NCBI RefSeq assembly: GCF_003946885.1
Contig: NZ_RWKQ01000004.1
Span: 65,523 to 129,522, forward strand
DNA from: Specibacter cremeus
Lineage (GTDB): Bacteria > Actinomycetota > Actinomycetes > Actinomycetales > Micrococcaceae
DNA length: 64,000 bases
Reading direction: 5' to 3'
Part shown: positions 15,701 through 25,653 of the stretch, piece by piece
Layout: each line of letters begins with the position of its first letter
Numbering within the stretch: the first letter of the stretch is position 1
Translations under genes and position numbers: made by a program
Notes under the pieces: model-generated
The model's input: the letters and a program-made list of their open reading frames with translations, nothing else
Database searches by the model: none
Told to the model about the DNA's origin: nothing

Positions 15701-18700
15701 TCAGTCGGCGGAGGCGCGCCGGCCCCGGATCTTCGGGATGGCGCCGGTCGTCCAGTCCTGGAACTCCGCGGCCGGCTCAGGGGCGTGCGGCGACCCGGCG
15801 GACGCGGCGTGCAGCACCTTCAACGCCAAGACCCGGGCGCGGCGCTCCTTCCGGCCCTCGACCAGCCGGTACAGCACGGGCACCAGCACCAGCGTCAGGG
15901 CGGTGGAGGACACCAGCCCGCCGATCACCACGATGGCCAGCGGCTGGGAGATGAACCCGCCACCGCCGGTCACGCCCAGGGCCATCGGGGTCAGGGCGAA
16001 GATCGTGGCCAGCGCGGTCATCAGGATGGGGCGCAGGCGTTGCCGGGCACCATGCTCGATCGCCTCCGCGACGTCCATGGCCGGCCGGTCCCCGGACGGC
16101 CTGCGGTACTGGTTGATGAGGTCGATGAGCACGATCGCGTTCGTCACCACGATGCCGACCAGCATCAGCATGCCGATCAGCGACGGCAGCCCCAGCGGCA
16201 CCCGGGTGGCCAGCAGCAGCCCGATGGCGCCGGTCGCCGCGAACGGGATCGAGACCAGCAGGATCAGCGGCTGCACGAGTGACTTGAACGTGGCCACCAT
16301 GATGACGTACACGATCGCGATGGCGGCCAGCATGGCCAGGCCGAGCTGGCTGAACGACTCGGCCTGCTGCGTGGCCGCGCCGCCCACCGTGGCCACGACA
16401 CCCGGCGGCAGGGTCAGCGACGACACCTTCGCGGTCACCTCGGCGCTGACCGAGCCCAGGTTGTTGGCATCGGGCGTCACGGACACCGTGGCGGTGCGCT
16501 GGCCGTTCGAGGTGGTGATCGACAACGGCGTGTCCACCACCTGGACGGTCGCCACCGAGGACAACGGGATCGGGCCCGCGGGTGTCGGCAGCGACGCGGC
16601 CCGCAAGGCGTCAACCGAGGAGAACCGGGCCCCGGTGCCGATCTGCACCTTGTAGTCCGTGGTGTCGATGCGCACCGTGCCGCCCGGAATCGGGCTGACG
16701 GTGGCGGCCAGCAGGCCGGTGATCTGCTGCTCGTCCAGGCCGGCGGCCACGGCCTTCGCCCGATCGACGCTCACCTGCACGACCGGCTGGGCCGCGGACA
16801 GGTTGCTGGTCACGCCCTGGACGTGGTCGAGTCCATGAAGGGCGCCGACCAGCGCGTCGCTGCCCTTTTGCAGATCGGCCCCGGTGGGCGCCGTGACCGT
16901 GACGTCGACGGTGCTGGACATCCCGAATCCGCCGGAGGAGGAGCCGACGCTCACCGTGCCGGCGTCCGTGACACCCGCCAGCGCGGCACGGGCCGCGTCC
17001 TTGATGGCCGCCTGGTCGGCATTCTGGTCCGTGATGACCTGGAACCGGGCAGTGGACGCCCCGGCGGAGAACAGGGCCGAGAACCCGCCGGAGGCGTTGC
17101 CGATCGTGACCTGGATGTCCCGGACGCCCGGGATGGACTTCAACGCGGCCTCGACCTTCGACGCGGCCTTGTCCGTCACGTCCAGGCTGGTGCCGGGGGC
17201 CAGGGCCTGTGTGACGGTGAAGCTGTTCTGCCCGGTGTTGCCGAGCAGGTTCGTGGGCAGCAGCGGCGTCATGGCCAGTGTCGCGGCCAGGATGACGACG
17301 CCGGAGACCAGCGTGGTGACCGGGTGCTTCTGCGTCCGCTTCAGGATGGGCAGGTAGCCGCGTTGCAGCCGGCTGGTGCGCTCCCTCGACTCGACGGCGC
17401 TCAGCAGCGCCTTGCCGGACAGCGCCGCTCCGGTGCCGTCCGTGTGCACGGGCGTCCTCAGGAACCAGTATGCGAGCACGGGCACGATGGTCAGCGACAC
17501 GAACAACGAGGCCAGCAGCGCGAACGTGACGGTCAGCGCGAACGGCCGGAACAGTTGCCCGGCCAGGTTGCCGACGAACGCGATCGGCAGGAACACGGCC
17601 ACGGTGGTCAGCGTCGAGGCGGTCACGGCGCCGGCCACCTCGCGCACGGCGGAGAGGATGGCGGCCAGCTTGTCCTCGCCGTAGCCCAGGTGCCGCTTGA
17701 TGTTCTCGATCACGACGATCGAGTCGTCCACGACGCGCCCGATCGCGATGGTCAGCGCACCCAGCGTGAGGATGTTCAGCGAGTACCCGGTGGCCCACAA
17801 CCCGATGAACGTCACCATCAGCGACAACGGGATGGAGATCGCCGTCACGAGCGTCGAGCGCACCGAGAGCAGGAAGATGAGGATAACGACGACGGCGAAG
17901 CCCAGTCCCAGCAGACCTTCCGTTGTGAGGTCGTGAATGGACTTCTCGATGAACGGGGCCTGGTCGAGGACGGTCGTGAACTTCGCGTCGTGTCCGAGCT
18001 CGGCCTGGATCCGCGGCAGCGCGGCGTTGATCTCGTGGGAGAGGGTGACGGTGTCGGCGTCGGGCTTCTTCGTGACGGACAACGCCAGCGTGGGTGCGCC
18101 GTTCGTGCGGGTGATGGACGTCGTGGCGTCGTCGGCCAGCGCCACCGACGCGACGGCCCCGATCGTGGCCGGCGCCGGGCCGGGCCCGGTCCGGTTGCCG
18201 TTGGAGGCCAGCGGCAGCGCCTTGATGGCGTCGAGCGAGGTGACCGAGCTGCCGGCCTGGATGGACAGGGTCTGGCCGTCGTGGCCGAGCGTCCCGACGG
18301 GCACGAGCGAGCCGTTGTCGGACAGCGCGGTCGAGATGGCGCCGACGGAGACGCCGGCGGCGGCCAGCTTCGCCGGGTCCGGGACGATGGCGATGTGCTG
18401 GGTGTTCGCGCCGGAGACGTCGGCGCTGCGCACGCCGTCGATCTTCAACAGCGTCGGCACCGCGATGCGCTGCAGGCCGGTGTTCAGGGCGGCCAGGCCC
18501 TGGTTGGAGGAGACGGCCAGGAACACGATGGGGAAGTCGTCGATGCTGCCGGCGATGGGCTGTGGCGCGACGTCCTTGGGCAGCCGGGACGCCACGTTGG
18601 AGATGGCCCGGTCGATCTGGTTGCGGGCCCGGTCCAGGTTCGTGCCGTACTTGAACGACAGGTTGATGGTGGAGACGCCGGTGCGGGAGGTGGAGGTGCT

Positions 18701-18940
18701 CGACTCCAGCCCCTCGACGGCGTTCAGGGCGGCCTCGAGCGGTTCACTGACCTGCTTGTCGACGACCTCGGGGGAGGCGCCCGGCATGGCGGAGACGACC
18801 GTGACCTGCGGGAACTCGATGGAGGGGATGAGTTCCTGCTTCAGTGTTCCGAGCGTGATCACGCCGAACACCACCGCGAAGATGGTGATCAGCGCGATCA
18901 GTGCCCGGTTGCCCAGCGAAAGGGTGGCCAGGCGAAACAT
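15701..18940 (-). CDS. Efflux RND transporter permease (AcrB/HAE1-like)
   Basis: A 1079-residue RND permease. The N-terminus FRLATLSLGNRALIALI with a first transmembrane helix, the periplasmic-type domain with EFPQVTVVSAMPGASPE and VEGLESSTSTSR, and two blocks of six helices with IAIGRVVDDSIVVIENI (residues near 400, bearing the proton-relay Asp pair) identify the AcrB superfamily. In actinobacteria such proteins act without the outer membrane channel of Gram-negatives and export lipids or drugs. Length is normal for the family. No membrane fusion partner is adjacent. The substrate is unknown. Confidence 0.92.
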   Translation of the reverse strand: MFRLATLSLGNRALIALITIFAVVFGVITLGTLKQELIPSIEFPQVTVVSAMPGASPEVVDKQVSEPLEAALNAVEGLESSTSTSRTGVSTINLSFKYGTNLDRARNQIDRAISNVASRLPKDVAPQPIAGSIDDFPIVFLAVSSNQGLAALNTGLQRIAVPTLLKIDGVRSADVSGANTQHIAIVPDPAKLAAAGVSVGAISTALSDNGSLVPVGTLGHDGQTLSIQAGSSVTSLDAIKALPLASNGNRTGPGPAPATIGAVASVALADDATTSITRTNGAPTLALSVTKKPDADTVTLSHEINAALPRIQAELGHDAKFTTVLDQAPFIEKSIHDLTTEGLLGLGFAVVVILIFLLSVRSTLVTAISIPLSLMVTFIGLWATGYSLNILTLGALTIAIGRVVDDSIVVIENIKRHLGYGEDKLAAILSAVREVAGAVTASTLTTVAVFLPIAFVGNLAGQLFRPFALTVTFALLASLFVSLTIVPVLAYWFLRTPVHTDGTGAALSGKALLSAVESRERTSRLQRGYLPILKRTQKHPVTTLVSGVVILAATLAMTPLLPTNLLGNTGQNSFTVTQALAPGTSLDVTDKAASKVEAALKSIPGVRDIQVTIGNASGGFSALFSAGASTARFQVITDQNADQAAIKDAARAALAGVTDAGTVSVGSSSGGFGMSSTVDVTVTAPTGADLQKGSDALVGALHGLDHVQGVTSNLSAAQPVVQVSVDRAKAVAAGLDEQQITGLLAATVSPIPGGTVRIDTTDYKVQIGTGARFSSVDALRAASLPTPAGPIPLSSVATVQVVDTPLSITTSNGQRTATVSVTPDANNLGSVSAEVTAKVSSLTLPPGVVATVGGAATQQAESFSQLGLAMLAAIAIVYVIMVATFKSLVQPLILLVSIPFAATGAIGLLLATRVPLGLPSLIGMLMLVGIVVTNAIVLIDLINQYRRPSGDRPAMDVAEAIEHGARQRLRPILMTALATIFALTPMALGVTGGGGFISQPLAIVVIGGLVSSTALTLVLVPVLYRLVEGRKERRARVLALKVLHAASAGSPHAPEPAAEFQDWTTGAIPKIRGRRASAD

Positions 18941-18999
18941 CTACACGCTCCAGGGAAGTTGCTCGATTTTCGCCAGGCCCGCCCGGGGCAGGCGGCGCG

Positions 19000-20499
19000 T
19001 CAGGCGGTGACGGTCTCCAGCTGCAGCGCGCGGGCCGTGGCATCCATGGACTGGGCGAACAGGTCCGGGTTGTCGTTGAGCTTGGTCCCGTACGTCGGCA
19101 TCATGGTGCGCAGGGAATCCTGCCATTCCAGCTTGAACTTCCGGGGGAAGCAGCGCTGCAGCAGTTCCAGCATGATCGGCACGGCCGTGGAGGCCCCCGG
19201 GGAGGCGCCCAGCAGGGCGGACAGCGAACCGTCGGAGGCGGTGATGACCTCGGTGCCGAACTGCAGCACGCCGCCCTTCTTCGGGTCCTTCTTGATGATC
19301 TGCACGCGCTGTCCGGCGGTGATCAGCTCCCAGTCGTCGCCGTTGGCCTGCGGGAAGTACTCCTGCAGGGCGGTCACCTTGGCGCCGTGGCTCTTCAGGA
19401 CCTCGCTGATGAGGTACTTGACCAGGCCCAGGTTGTCCTTGCCGACGGCCAGCATGGGGATGATGTTGCCGGGGCGGATCGAGCCGGGCAGGTCGAGGTA
19501 GCTGCCGGTCTTCAGGTACTTGGTGGAAAAGCCGCCGTACGGGCCGAACAGCAGGGAACGTTTGCCGTCCACGTACCGGGTGTCCAGGTGCGGCACGGAC
19601 ATGGGCGGGGCGCCCACGGATGCCTGGCCGTACACCTTGGCGCTGTGCTGGACGGCGAGGTCCTCGTTCGTGCAGCGGAAGAACTGGCCGGAGACGGGGA
19701 ACCCGCCGAAGCCCTTGCCCTGCGGGATGCCGGAGCGCTGCAGCAGGTGCAGGGCGCCGCCACCGCCGCCGATGAACACGAAGCGGGTCTTGACGCGCCC
19801 GCGCTCGTTCGACGCCGGGTGGCGCAGCGCGATGTCCCAGCGCCCGTCGCTGGCGCGCTGCACATCGGTGACTTCCGTGCCGTAGTTGACCTCGACGTCG
19901 TTGTTGCCCAGGTAACCGACAAGCTCACGCGTCAACGCGCCGAAGTCGACGTCGGTGCCCTCGGCGGCGCGCGTGGCGGTGACCACCTGCTTCGGGTCGC
20001 GGCCCTTCATGACCAGCGGCGCCCAGGCCGCGATCTGGTCCGGGTCCTCGGAGTACTCCATGGAGGAGAATAGCGTGTTCGGTTGCAGCGCCTCGTAGCG
20101 GGTGCGCAGGAACTTGCGGTGGTCGGCGCCGAGCACCAGGCTCATGTGCGGGACCGTGTTGATGAAGCCCTTGGGCGAGCCGATCTTGCCGTCGGTGACG
20201 AGGTGGGCCCAGAACTGGCGGGAGAGCTGGAACTGCTCGTTGATGCCCAACGCTTTCGCCGGGTCGACGGAGCCGTCTTTCGCGGCGGGGGAGTAGTTGA
20301 GCTCGCAGAGTGCGGAGTGGCCGGTGCCGGCGTTGTTCCACGGGCTGGAGGACTCGAGGCCGGGCGAATCGAGACGCTCGAAGAGGGCGATCTTCCACGT
20401 CGGTTCGAGTTGCTTGAGCATGGCACCCAGGGTGGCGCTCATGATGCCGCCCCCGATGAGTACGACGTCAGCGTCTTTGGTGTCTGAGATGAAGGTCAC
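19000..20499 (-). CDS. mqo: Malate:quinone oxidoreductase
   Basis: A 499-residue FAD-linked membrane-peripheral enzyme that oxidises malate to oxaloacetate and passes electrons to quinone in the citric acid cycle. The start [17 protein letters not shown] is the FAD motif; the [19 protein letters not shown] segment, [33 protein letters not shown] and the C-terminal MMPTYG are near-diagnostic of Mqo. Length matches. It stands alone, with about 60 bp to the RND gene downstream. Confidence 0.95.
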   Translation of the reverse strand: MTFISDTKDADVVLIGGGIMSATLGAMLKQLEPTWKIALFERLDSPGLESSSPWNNAGTGHSALCELNYSPAAKDGSVDPAKALGINEQFQLSRQFWAHLVTDGKIGSPKGFINTVPHMSLVLGADHRKFLRTRYEALQPNTLFSSMEYSEDPDQIAAWAPLVMKGRDPKQVVTATRAAEGTDVDFGALTRELVGYLGNNDVEVNYGTEVTDVQRASDGRWDIALRHPASNERGRVKTRFVFIGGGGGALHLLQRSGIPQGKGFGGFPVSGQFFRCTNEDLAVQHSAKVYGQASVGAPPMSVPHLDTRYVDGKRSLLFGPYGGFSTKYLKTGSYLDLPGSIRPGNIIPMLAVGKDNLGLVKYLISEVLKSHGAKVTALQEYFPQANGDDWELITAGQRVQIIKKDPKKGGVLQFGTEVITASDGSLSALLGASPGASTAVPIMLELLQRCFPRKFKLEWQDSLRTMMPTYGTKLNDNPDLFAQSMDATARALQLETVTA

Positions 20500-20522
20500 G
20501 GTCCACTCCGATAGAGGCTTTC

Positions 20523-20532
20523 CTAGCGCTAG
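20523..20532. promoter_or_regulatory. Palindrome upstream of mqo
   Basis: A perfect 10-bp palindrome CTAGCGCTAG lies 24 bp before the mqo start. On the minus strand TTGACG lies about 20 bp further upstream, so the palindrome could overlap the promoter -10 region and be a regulator site. Confidence 0.35.
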
Positions 20533-20589
20533 AAGCGTATCGCGGGGGGACCGTCAAGCTTAAATCACGAGAACCGGGTCACACGGTTG

Positions 20590-22266
20590 TCACGGCGTCT
20601 TGTTGAGCTTGACCTGGTTGAACACCTCGTCGAGCACCGGGCTGACCGGATAGCTGGCCACCCGGTTGGACAGCGCGACGGCGGAAATCGGGTACGCGAT
20701 CGGCACGGCCGGGACGGTGGTCGCGATCTGCCGGCTGATCGCCTCGTAGGCGGCGGTGCGGTCGGGGCCGTTGGGCAGCGACCGGGCCCGGGTGATCTTG
20801 GAGAGCAGCTGCGGGTCGGTCATGCCGAGCTGGCCGTTGGCGGCGGCGAAGATCGGGCTGATGAAGTTGTCCGGATCCGCGTACCCGCCGTTCCAGCCCA
20901 TGAGGTCCAGGGCGTGGTCGCCGGGGCTCGTGACCTTGCCGACGTAGTTGTCCGACCAGTCGACCGGCACGGGCTGGATGTTGAAGCCGACGGCGGTCAG
21001 CTGCCGGGCGATCTCCGCGTACACCTTCTCGGGCGTGGGCAGGTAGGGCCGGGTCGTGTTGGTCGGGTAGTAGAACTTCAGCGGCTGGCCCGTGTAGGAG
21101 GAGGCCTTGAGCAGCTCGGCCGCCTTCTGCGGGTTGTAGGCCGGGTCGGTGACGGCGTTCTTGAAGCCGCTGAGCTTGGGTGGGATGAACTGGGTGGCCG
21201 GGATGGTGCCGCCGATGAAGTATTTGGAGACGAGCGTGGTCTTGTCGATGGCCATGGCGATGGCCTGGCGGACCAAGGGGTCGTCCAGCGGCTTCACGGC
21301 CTGGTTCAGCCCCAGGTACATGACGGAGAACGGGTCGCGCTGGAGGATCTGCACGCCGTTCTTCACGAGCGTGTCGAAGTCCCCGGGCGTGACGGGGTCG
21401 TAGCCGTCGATGCGGCCGTCCAAGAGGGCCTGGACGCGGGTGGCGGACCGGTCGTAGGTGAGGAATCGCAGCACGTCGATCTGGCCCTTGGCGCCCCAGT
21501 ACTGCGTGTTGGCGTGCAGTGTCACGGCGCCGTTGCCCCAGCTGGTCAGCGTGTACGGGCCGGTGCCGACCGGGTGCAGCGCATACTGGGAGACCTTGTG
21601 CCCGGCCACGGTGCGGTTCAGCGTGTTCGCGTCGCCGGCCGACAACGCGGCGGGTGAGGAGATGGCGAACGCCGGCAGCGTCAACGCCTGCAGGAGGCCG
21701 GTCAGCGGCAGGTTCAGCCCGAGGGTCACCTGCAGGTCGGTGTCGACGCTGCAGCTTTTGTAGATGGAGTTCTTCGCGTCGTCGGAGAACGCCTGGAAGA
21801 CCTGCTTGAACGTGACCGAGGCGCCGTCGCCGCGGGTGGCCTTCGGCAGCGTGAACCAGCGGTTGAAGTTCGTGCACACGGCGGCGGCGTTGAACGCGGT
21901 CCCGTCCGTGAACAACACGCCCTTGCGCAGCGCGAACGTGTACGACAGGCCGTCGTCCGCGGCCTTCCACGACGTGGCCAGGCTGGGGGCCGGCGCGCCG
22001 GTGGTCGGGTCGACGGTGACCAGTCCCTCGAGGATCTGCCGGGTCACCCGGTACGACTCGCCGTCGCTGACCAGCGCCGGGTCGAGACCGGTGGGGTCGG
22101 AGCCGGTACCGAAGTCGAAGGTGACCGGCGCCGCGTCGGTGGGTGCCGCCGTCGTGCTTGGGGCCGGGGCGGGAATGCCGGTGCAACCGGCCAGGACAAG
22201 GACGACGACGGCGGGCAGCAGGGCGCGCCAGCGGCGGGGGCGGTGCGGGCCGGCCGGTCGGGGCAC
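20590..22266 (-). CDS. Peptide/opine-type ABC substrate-binding lipoprotein (family 5), orphan
   Basis: A 558-residue lipoprotein of the SBP_bac_5 (DppA/OppA) family. The signal peptide ends in the lipobox LVLAGC, so the mature protein is lipid-anchored outside the membrane. Family marks are GLDPALVSDGESYRVTRQILEGL, LATSWKAADDGLSYTFALR, GTGPYTLTSW and a late LMGWNGGYADPDNF. No permease or ATPase gene is near, so it must use a transporter encoded elsewhere or act alone. It is separated from mqo by about 90 bp and faces away from the tRNA-Leu. Confidence 0.88.
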   Translation of the reverse strand: MPRPAGPHRPRRWRALLPAVVVLVLAGCTGIPAPAPSTTAAPTDAAPVTFDFGTGSDPTGLDPALVSDGESYRVTRQILEGLVTVDPTTGAPAPSLATSWKAADDGLSYTFALRKGVLFTDGTAFNAAAVCTNFNRWFTLPKATRGDGASVTFKQVFQAFSDDAKNSIYKSCSVDTDLQVTLGLNLPLTGLLQALTLPAFAISSPAALSAGDANTLNRTVAGHKVSQYALHPVGTGPYTLTSWGNGAVTLHANTQYWGAKGQIDVLRFLTYDRSATRVQALLDGRIDGYDPVTPGDFDTLVKNGVQILQRDPFSVMYLGLNQAVKPLDDPLVRQAIAMAIDKTTLVSKYFIGGTIPATQFIPPKLSGFKNAVTDPAYNPQKAAELLKASSYTGQPLKFYYPTNTTRPYLPTPEKVYAEIARQLTAVGFNIQPVPVDWSDNYVGKVTSPGDHALDLMGWNGGYADPDNFISPIFAAANGQLGMTDPQLLSKITRARSLPNGPDRTAAYEAISRQIATTVPAVPIAYPISAVALSNRVASYPVSPVLDEVFNQVKLNKTP

Positions 22267-22385
22267 TGGTGTCTCCTTGGCGGGTCGGGGCGGAATGCGG
22301 GCCAGCCAACCATCCTAGTTTGTCCGGCCCGGTGTCCGCTGGCCGGCGGTGTCGCGTCGGGCCGGTAGTATGAATGGCACTGTCG

Positions 22386-22467
22386 GCGCGAGTGGTGAAA
22401 TTGGCAGACACGCAGGATTTAGGTTCCTGTGCCCTCGGGCGTGCGGGTTCAAGTCCCGCCTCGCGCA
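22386..22467 (+). tRNA. tRNA-Leu (UAG anticodon)
   Basis: Folds as a class II tRNA: acceptor GCGCGAG/CTCGCGC, anticodon stem CAGGA/TCCTG around loop TTTAGGT giving anticodon TAG (reads CUA/CUN), a variable arm GTGCCCTCGGGCGT, and a T arm CGGGTTCAAGTCCCG. CCA is not encoded. A decayed integrase follows 89 bp downstream in the same direction, so the 3' end of this tRNA is a likely integration site. Confidence 0.95.
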
Positions 22468-22555
22468 CAACGTTTCCGCAGGTCAGCGGCGGTTTGGCCT
22501 GCGAAGTGTTCGCAAAACTTCAAAAAGTGTTCCCACGGGCGTGGCATTGAGGGCT

Positions 22556-23682
22556 ATGGCCAGGTTTGTGGTGCGCTCTTCTCGATCCGGCGCGAAGGCC
22601 TATCAGGTACGGTGCCGGATCCGGATACCCGCACGCGGCAGGGCATCACGATGGGCTCCGAGGCAGAGGCCATCACGCTGAAACGCCTGCTGGGCCCAAA
22701 CGGCCAGTCGTTCACGATTGCGCAGGACGCCATGGCCGCGAACCAGACGGCCACACCGACGGTCTACGAGGTCGTTCAGGAACACATTGACCGCCTGGTC
22801 CGCCCGTTGCCGGGAACCGTGCGGAGTTACCAGGTGATGCTCGACCTGCATATTCGCCCTTGGTCTGGGATCCATCCCGATCGGTCAGTTGGACATTCGC
22901 CACCTGACTTGGTGGATCAGGGCCATGCAGAAGAAGGGGCGCTGCGCCAAGACGATCAAGAACGTGCGCGCGTTGATCTAATCGGCCATGGAGACGGCCA
23001 TCACGCTCAAGTACCGGCCCGACAATCCGTGCCGGCGGGTTCAGGTGCCGTCGGGGGAGAAGCCGGAGGACGAGGCCCGGTTCTTGACACAGTCTGAATT
23101 TGGCCTGCTGCGCGACTCCATGGCCGATCCCTGCAGGGTCTTCAGCGAGTTCCTGGTGATGACGGGTATGCGCTTCGGCGAGGCGACGGCCGTGACGGGT
23201 GCCGACGTCGAACTTTTGGCCAAACCGGCGACGGTGCGCGTCAACAAGGCCTGGAAGCGCGACGGCAGCAACTCGTTTTATGTTGGCGTGACGAAGACGG
23301 GCGCCGGCAAGTGGACCATCGCCGTGAATCCCGGCATGGTAGACCACCTGGTGCCCCTTGTGGCCAGCCGGACGGGCGACGAACTCCTGTTCGTGTCGTC
23401 CCCGGGCGGCCGATCCACTCCACCTTTTGGCGCCACTATTGGCTACCGGCTGTCAGGGCGGCGCAGGCGAAGGGGATGGCAAAGGACCCGCGCATCCACG
23501 ACCTGCGGCACACGCATGCGTCCTGGTTGATCCAGGATGGCGTCTCCCTGTTCATCATCTCCCGCCGCCTCGGCCACGCGTCGACGACGACCACGGAACA
23601 GATATACGGGCTCCTGATGCCGCAGGCGCTGCAGGACGCCCCGGACGCGATCGAGCGGGCGGCAAGGGCGTGGCAGGAGTAG
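22556..23682 (+). pseudogene. Decayed phage-type tyrosine integrase
   Basis: A site-specific tyrosine recombinase spread over several frames with at least three frameshifts and one in-frame TAA (near 22979). The N-terminal arm-binding part begins MARFVVRSSRSGAKAYQVR; the core-binding part is seen around TPTVYEVVQEHIDRLVRPLPG; the catalytic domain keeps TGMRFGEATAV (first catalytic Arg), HDLRHTHASW (His-Arg box), RRLGHAS and the Tyr in TEQIYG. A working copy would be about 370 residues. It lies directly behind tRNA-Leu, the classic position of an island or prophage integrase, and is surely inactive. Confidence 0.85.
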
Positions 23683-23780
23683 TTTTCACTTCCAGAGGGC
23701 ACGGCCACCAACGTTCACGTCCCAAACGTTCGATCGGTTCGGTTTCTGGGGGCGACACCCGCGACGATACTGTGAGAGGC

Positions 23781-24470
23781 GTGACCGCCATTTTCAACCA
23801 TGACCATATTGACTTCCTCGTGACGACTTGGCTCTCGGGATGGCGCCTCATGCGAGGTCTTCCTGAACCGGTGCCCGTCGAGGGTGGTCTCCGTGTGGAA
23901 TTCGGTCAGCCCCACCGGACGTATGAGTTCATTGCCCTCAATGCTGATTCTTCTCCGGTCGGTGTTCGACGCCTGTGTCATCTCGCCAGTGAAACGACTG
24001 GGATGAACTGGCTGACGATCACGACGCATTCCGCTGACGCGACAGAGGTTACGGTCCGTGAGGCTGGCCTGGAACTCGCCGGTCCGTGCGAGACGCTCAT
24101 GACCTGCGATTTCGACACGCGGCCCGGGCATGATTTGCCCGAGGGCTACCGTCTCACGACATCGACCGGCGAAGGCGTGGTGAGGGCTACGATATTCAGC
24201 CCAACTGACGAGGTAGCGGCGTCAGGACAGATGGCGGTACTGCCCCAGGAAAGGACCGCCGTTCCGGATAAAATCGAGACGTCGCCGGCGCGTCGACGTC
24301 GGGGGCTCGGCAGCAGGCTTATGGCGGCACTCACTGAGGAAGCCTCAAAGCAGGGCGTCACGCGTGGGCTTCTCGTGGCTTCTCCGGAGGGCAAGCTCCT
24401 TTACGAGAGCCTTGGGTGGACCACTGTGGCAAGCGTGCTGGTCGCTCGTACACCGCTGCTACGTGAATGA
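23781..24470 (+). CDS. GNAT family N-acetyltransferase
   Basis: A 229-residue protein. The C-terminal part carries the acetyl-CoA binding motif RRRGLGSRLMAALTEEA and the motif-B turn GKLLYESLGW, so this is a GCN5-type acetyltransferase with an N-terminal region of about 130 residues that I cannot place. The start is set at GTG 23781; GTG 23772 is possible. Base composition is less G/C-biased at third positions than in the core genes, in keeping with acquisition along with the integrase remnant. The substrate is unknown. Confidence 0.65.
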   Translation: MTAIFNHDHIDFLVTTWLSGWRLMRGLPEPVPVEGGLRVEFGQPHRTYEFIALNADSSPVGVRRLCHLASETTGMNWLTITTHSADATEVTVREAGLELAGPCETLMTCDFDTRPGHDLPEGYRLTTSTGEGVVRATIFSPTDEVAASGQMAVLPQERTAVPDKIETSPARRRRGLGSRLMAALTEEASKQGVTRGLLVASPEGKLLYESLGWTTVASVLVARTPLLRE

Positions 24471-24510
24471 CGGCCCATTGCGCGCAAGATTTGGTCGATG
24501 GACTCGTGGA

Positions 24511-25545
24511 TCAACAGGCGGCTGTTCTACGCTTGCCGTCGCTGCGCTCTCGTGCCGATGGTCCGCCGGACGTTGCTGCCGACGGGGGGCGGACTTCGTG
24601 GAGATGGGCGATCTCTTCCAGGTGTTCGTTGGTGAAGACGATCTTGCCTTTGCCCCGGGTCAGGTGGGGGAACTCGCAGTTGGTGGCGTCGGCGCCGACC
24701 ATCTGGTCGTTGAGCTGGCCAGTTGGTATTGGGGGTCGGCTTCGACCCCGCGTTGGAAGCATTGGTGGGCGCGGGTGCCCTTTCCTTCCCACCATTAGAT
24801 GATGCCCAGGCTTGTGAGTACCGGTGCGGCGTCGGCGGGGGTGTAGAGCTGTAGCAGGAGTTGTTCGGCCCGGTCGACGCGGCGCCAGTGCGGCGGGCGT
24901 CGTGTCTGGGCCACAAGCAAGTCGCCCAAGGGGCGTAGGCCGGAGATGTCGCCGAGCAGCTGGTCCCGCACGGTGACGAACTTGAAGTCGGCCAGCAGTT
25001 CGGCGCTCTCGTCGTCGATAGGCATGTTGATGGCGCCAAGGGGATCGCCCCACGGCGACTGAGCCTTGGCGTTGGCGATCTGGGGTGCATGGCCTCGATC
25101 CGATCGCCATGCTTGATGACGTCGTCGTTGAGGTCGCGTTGGACGAGGACGGGGAAGTGGCAATCGGCGCGGGCCTCGACGCTGGATCTCCGGAAGACGA
25201 GTTCGGCGTGAGCTCGCTGGCGGTGAGCCGCTCCAGCGGGTACGTCGCGACGGGATCGGTGGCCATGGTCAGGTAGTTGCTGAACGCGCCCTGGCCGATG
25301 AGCCAGCCGTCCTTGACTTGGATGTCGTGCTTGGGGAGTTCCCCGGTCAAGGAGTCCATCACTTCCTTATACGGACGTGGCCTATCTGCGACCACGGCTC
25401 GGTGGTGAAGATGCCGAAGACCATGCCGGTGGCTTGGCGGTCATTGGAGACGTGCTTGACGACATGGCCGACATACAGGGCACGGTCGGTCTTCGTGGAC
25501 GGGAGATCCACGCGCAGGGTGGCCCTGATCCGGTTACCTGACCCT
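24511..25545 (-). pseudogene. DUF4192-domain protein, frameshifted and 5'-truncated
   Basis: Read in alternating minus-strand frames, the stretch gives the order of an actinobacterial DUF4192 protein: GNRIRATLRVDLPSTKTDRA, then YKEVMDSLTGELPKHDIQVKD, DGWLIGQGAFSNYLT, and DPLGAINMPIDDESAELLAD. It continues with LRPLGDLLVAQTRRPPHW, AEQLLLQLYTPADAAPVL, and WWEGKGTRAHQCF. At least three frame changes and a stop before the GNR segment destroy it. The family has no known biochemical function; it is widespread in actinobacteria. I am fairly sure of the family from memory of its layout, not from an alignment. Confidence 0.6.
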
Positions 25546-25653
25546 CAAGGATGCACTCGAATTACACGACACTGCAGGCGGCGGCGCGCTATGTGTCGAC
25601 TCTGGAACCATTTGGGGAATCGCGCTCCCGTTTGTTGGCGGTGTTGACTCGAT

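Noticed and set aside
16823..19501. An 892-codon open frame on the plus strand
   Set aside because: It lies opposite the RND permease and part of mqo; its Gly/Arg/Asp-rich composition is what the reverse strand of a high-GC gene gives, and both sense genes are well recognised.
24467..24802. A plus-strand frame after the GNAT gene
   Set aside because: The minus strand reads as the C-terminal part of the DUF4192 pseudogene, and the plus frame has no family features.
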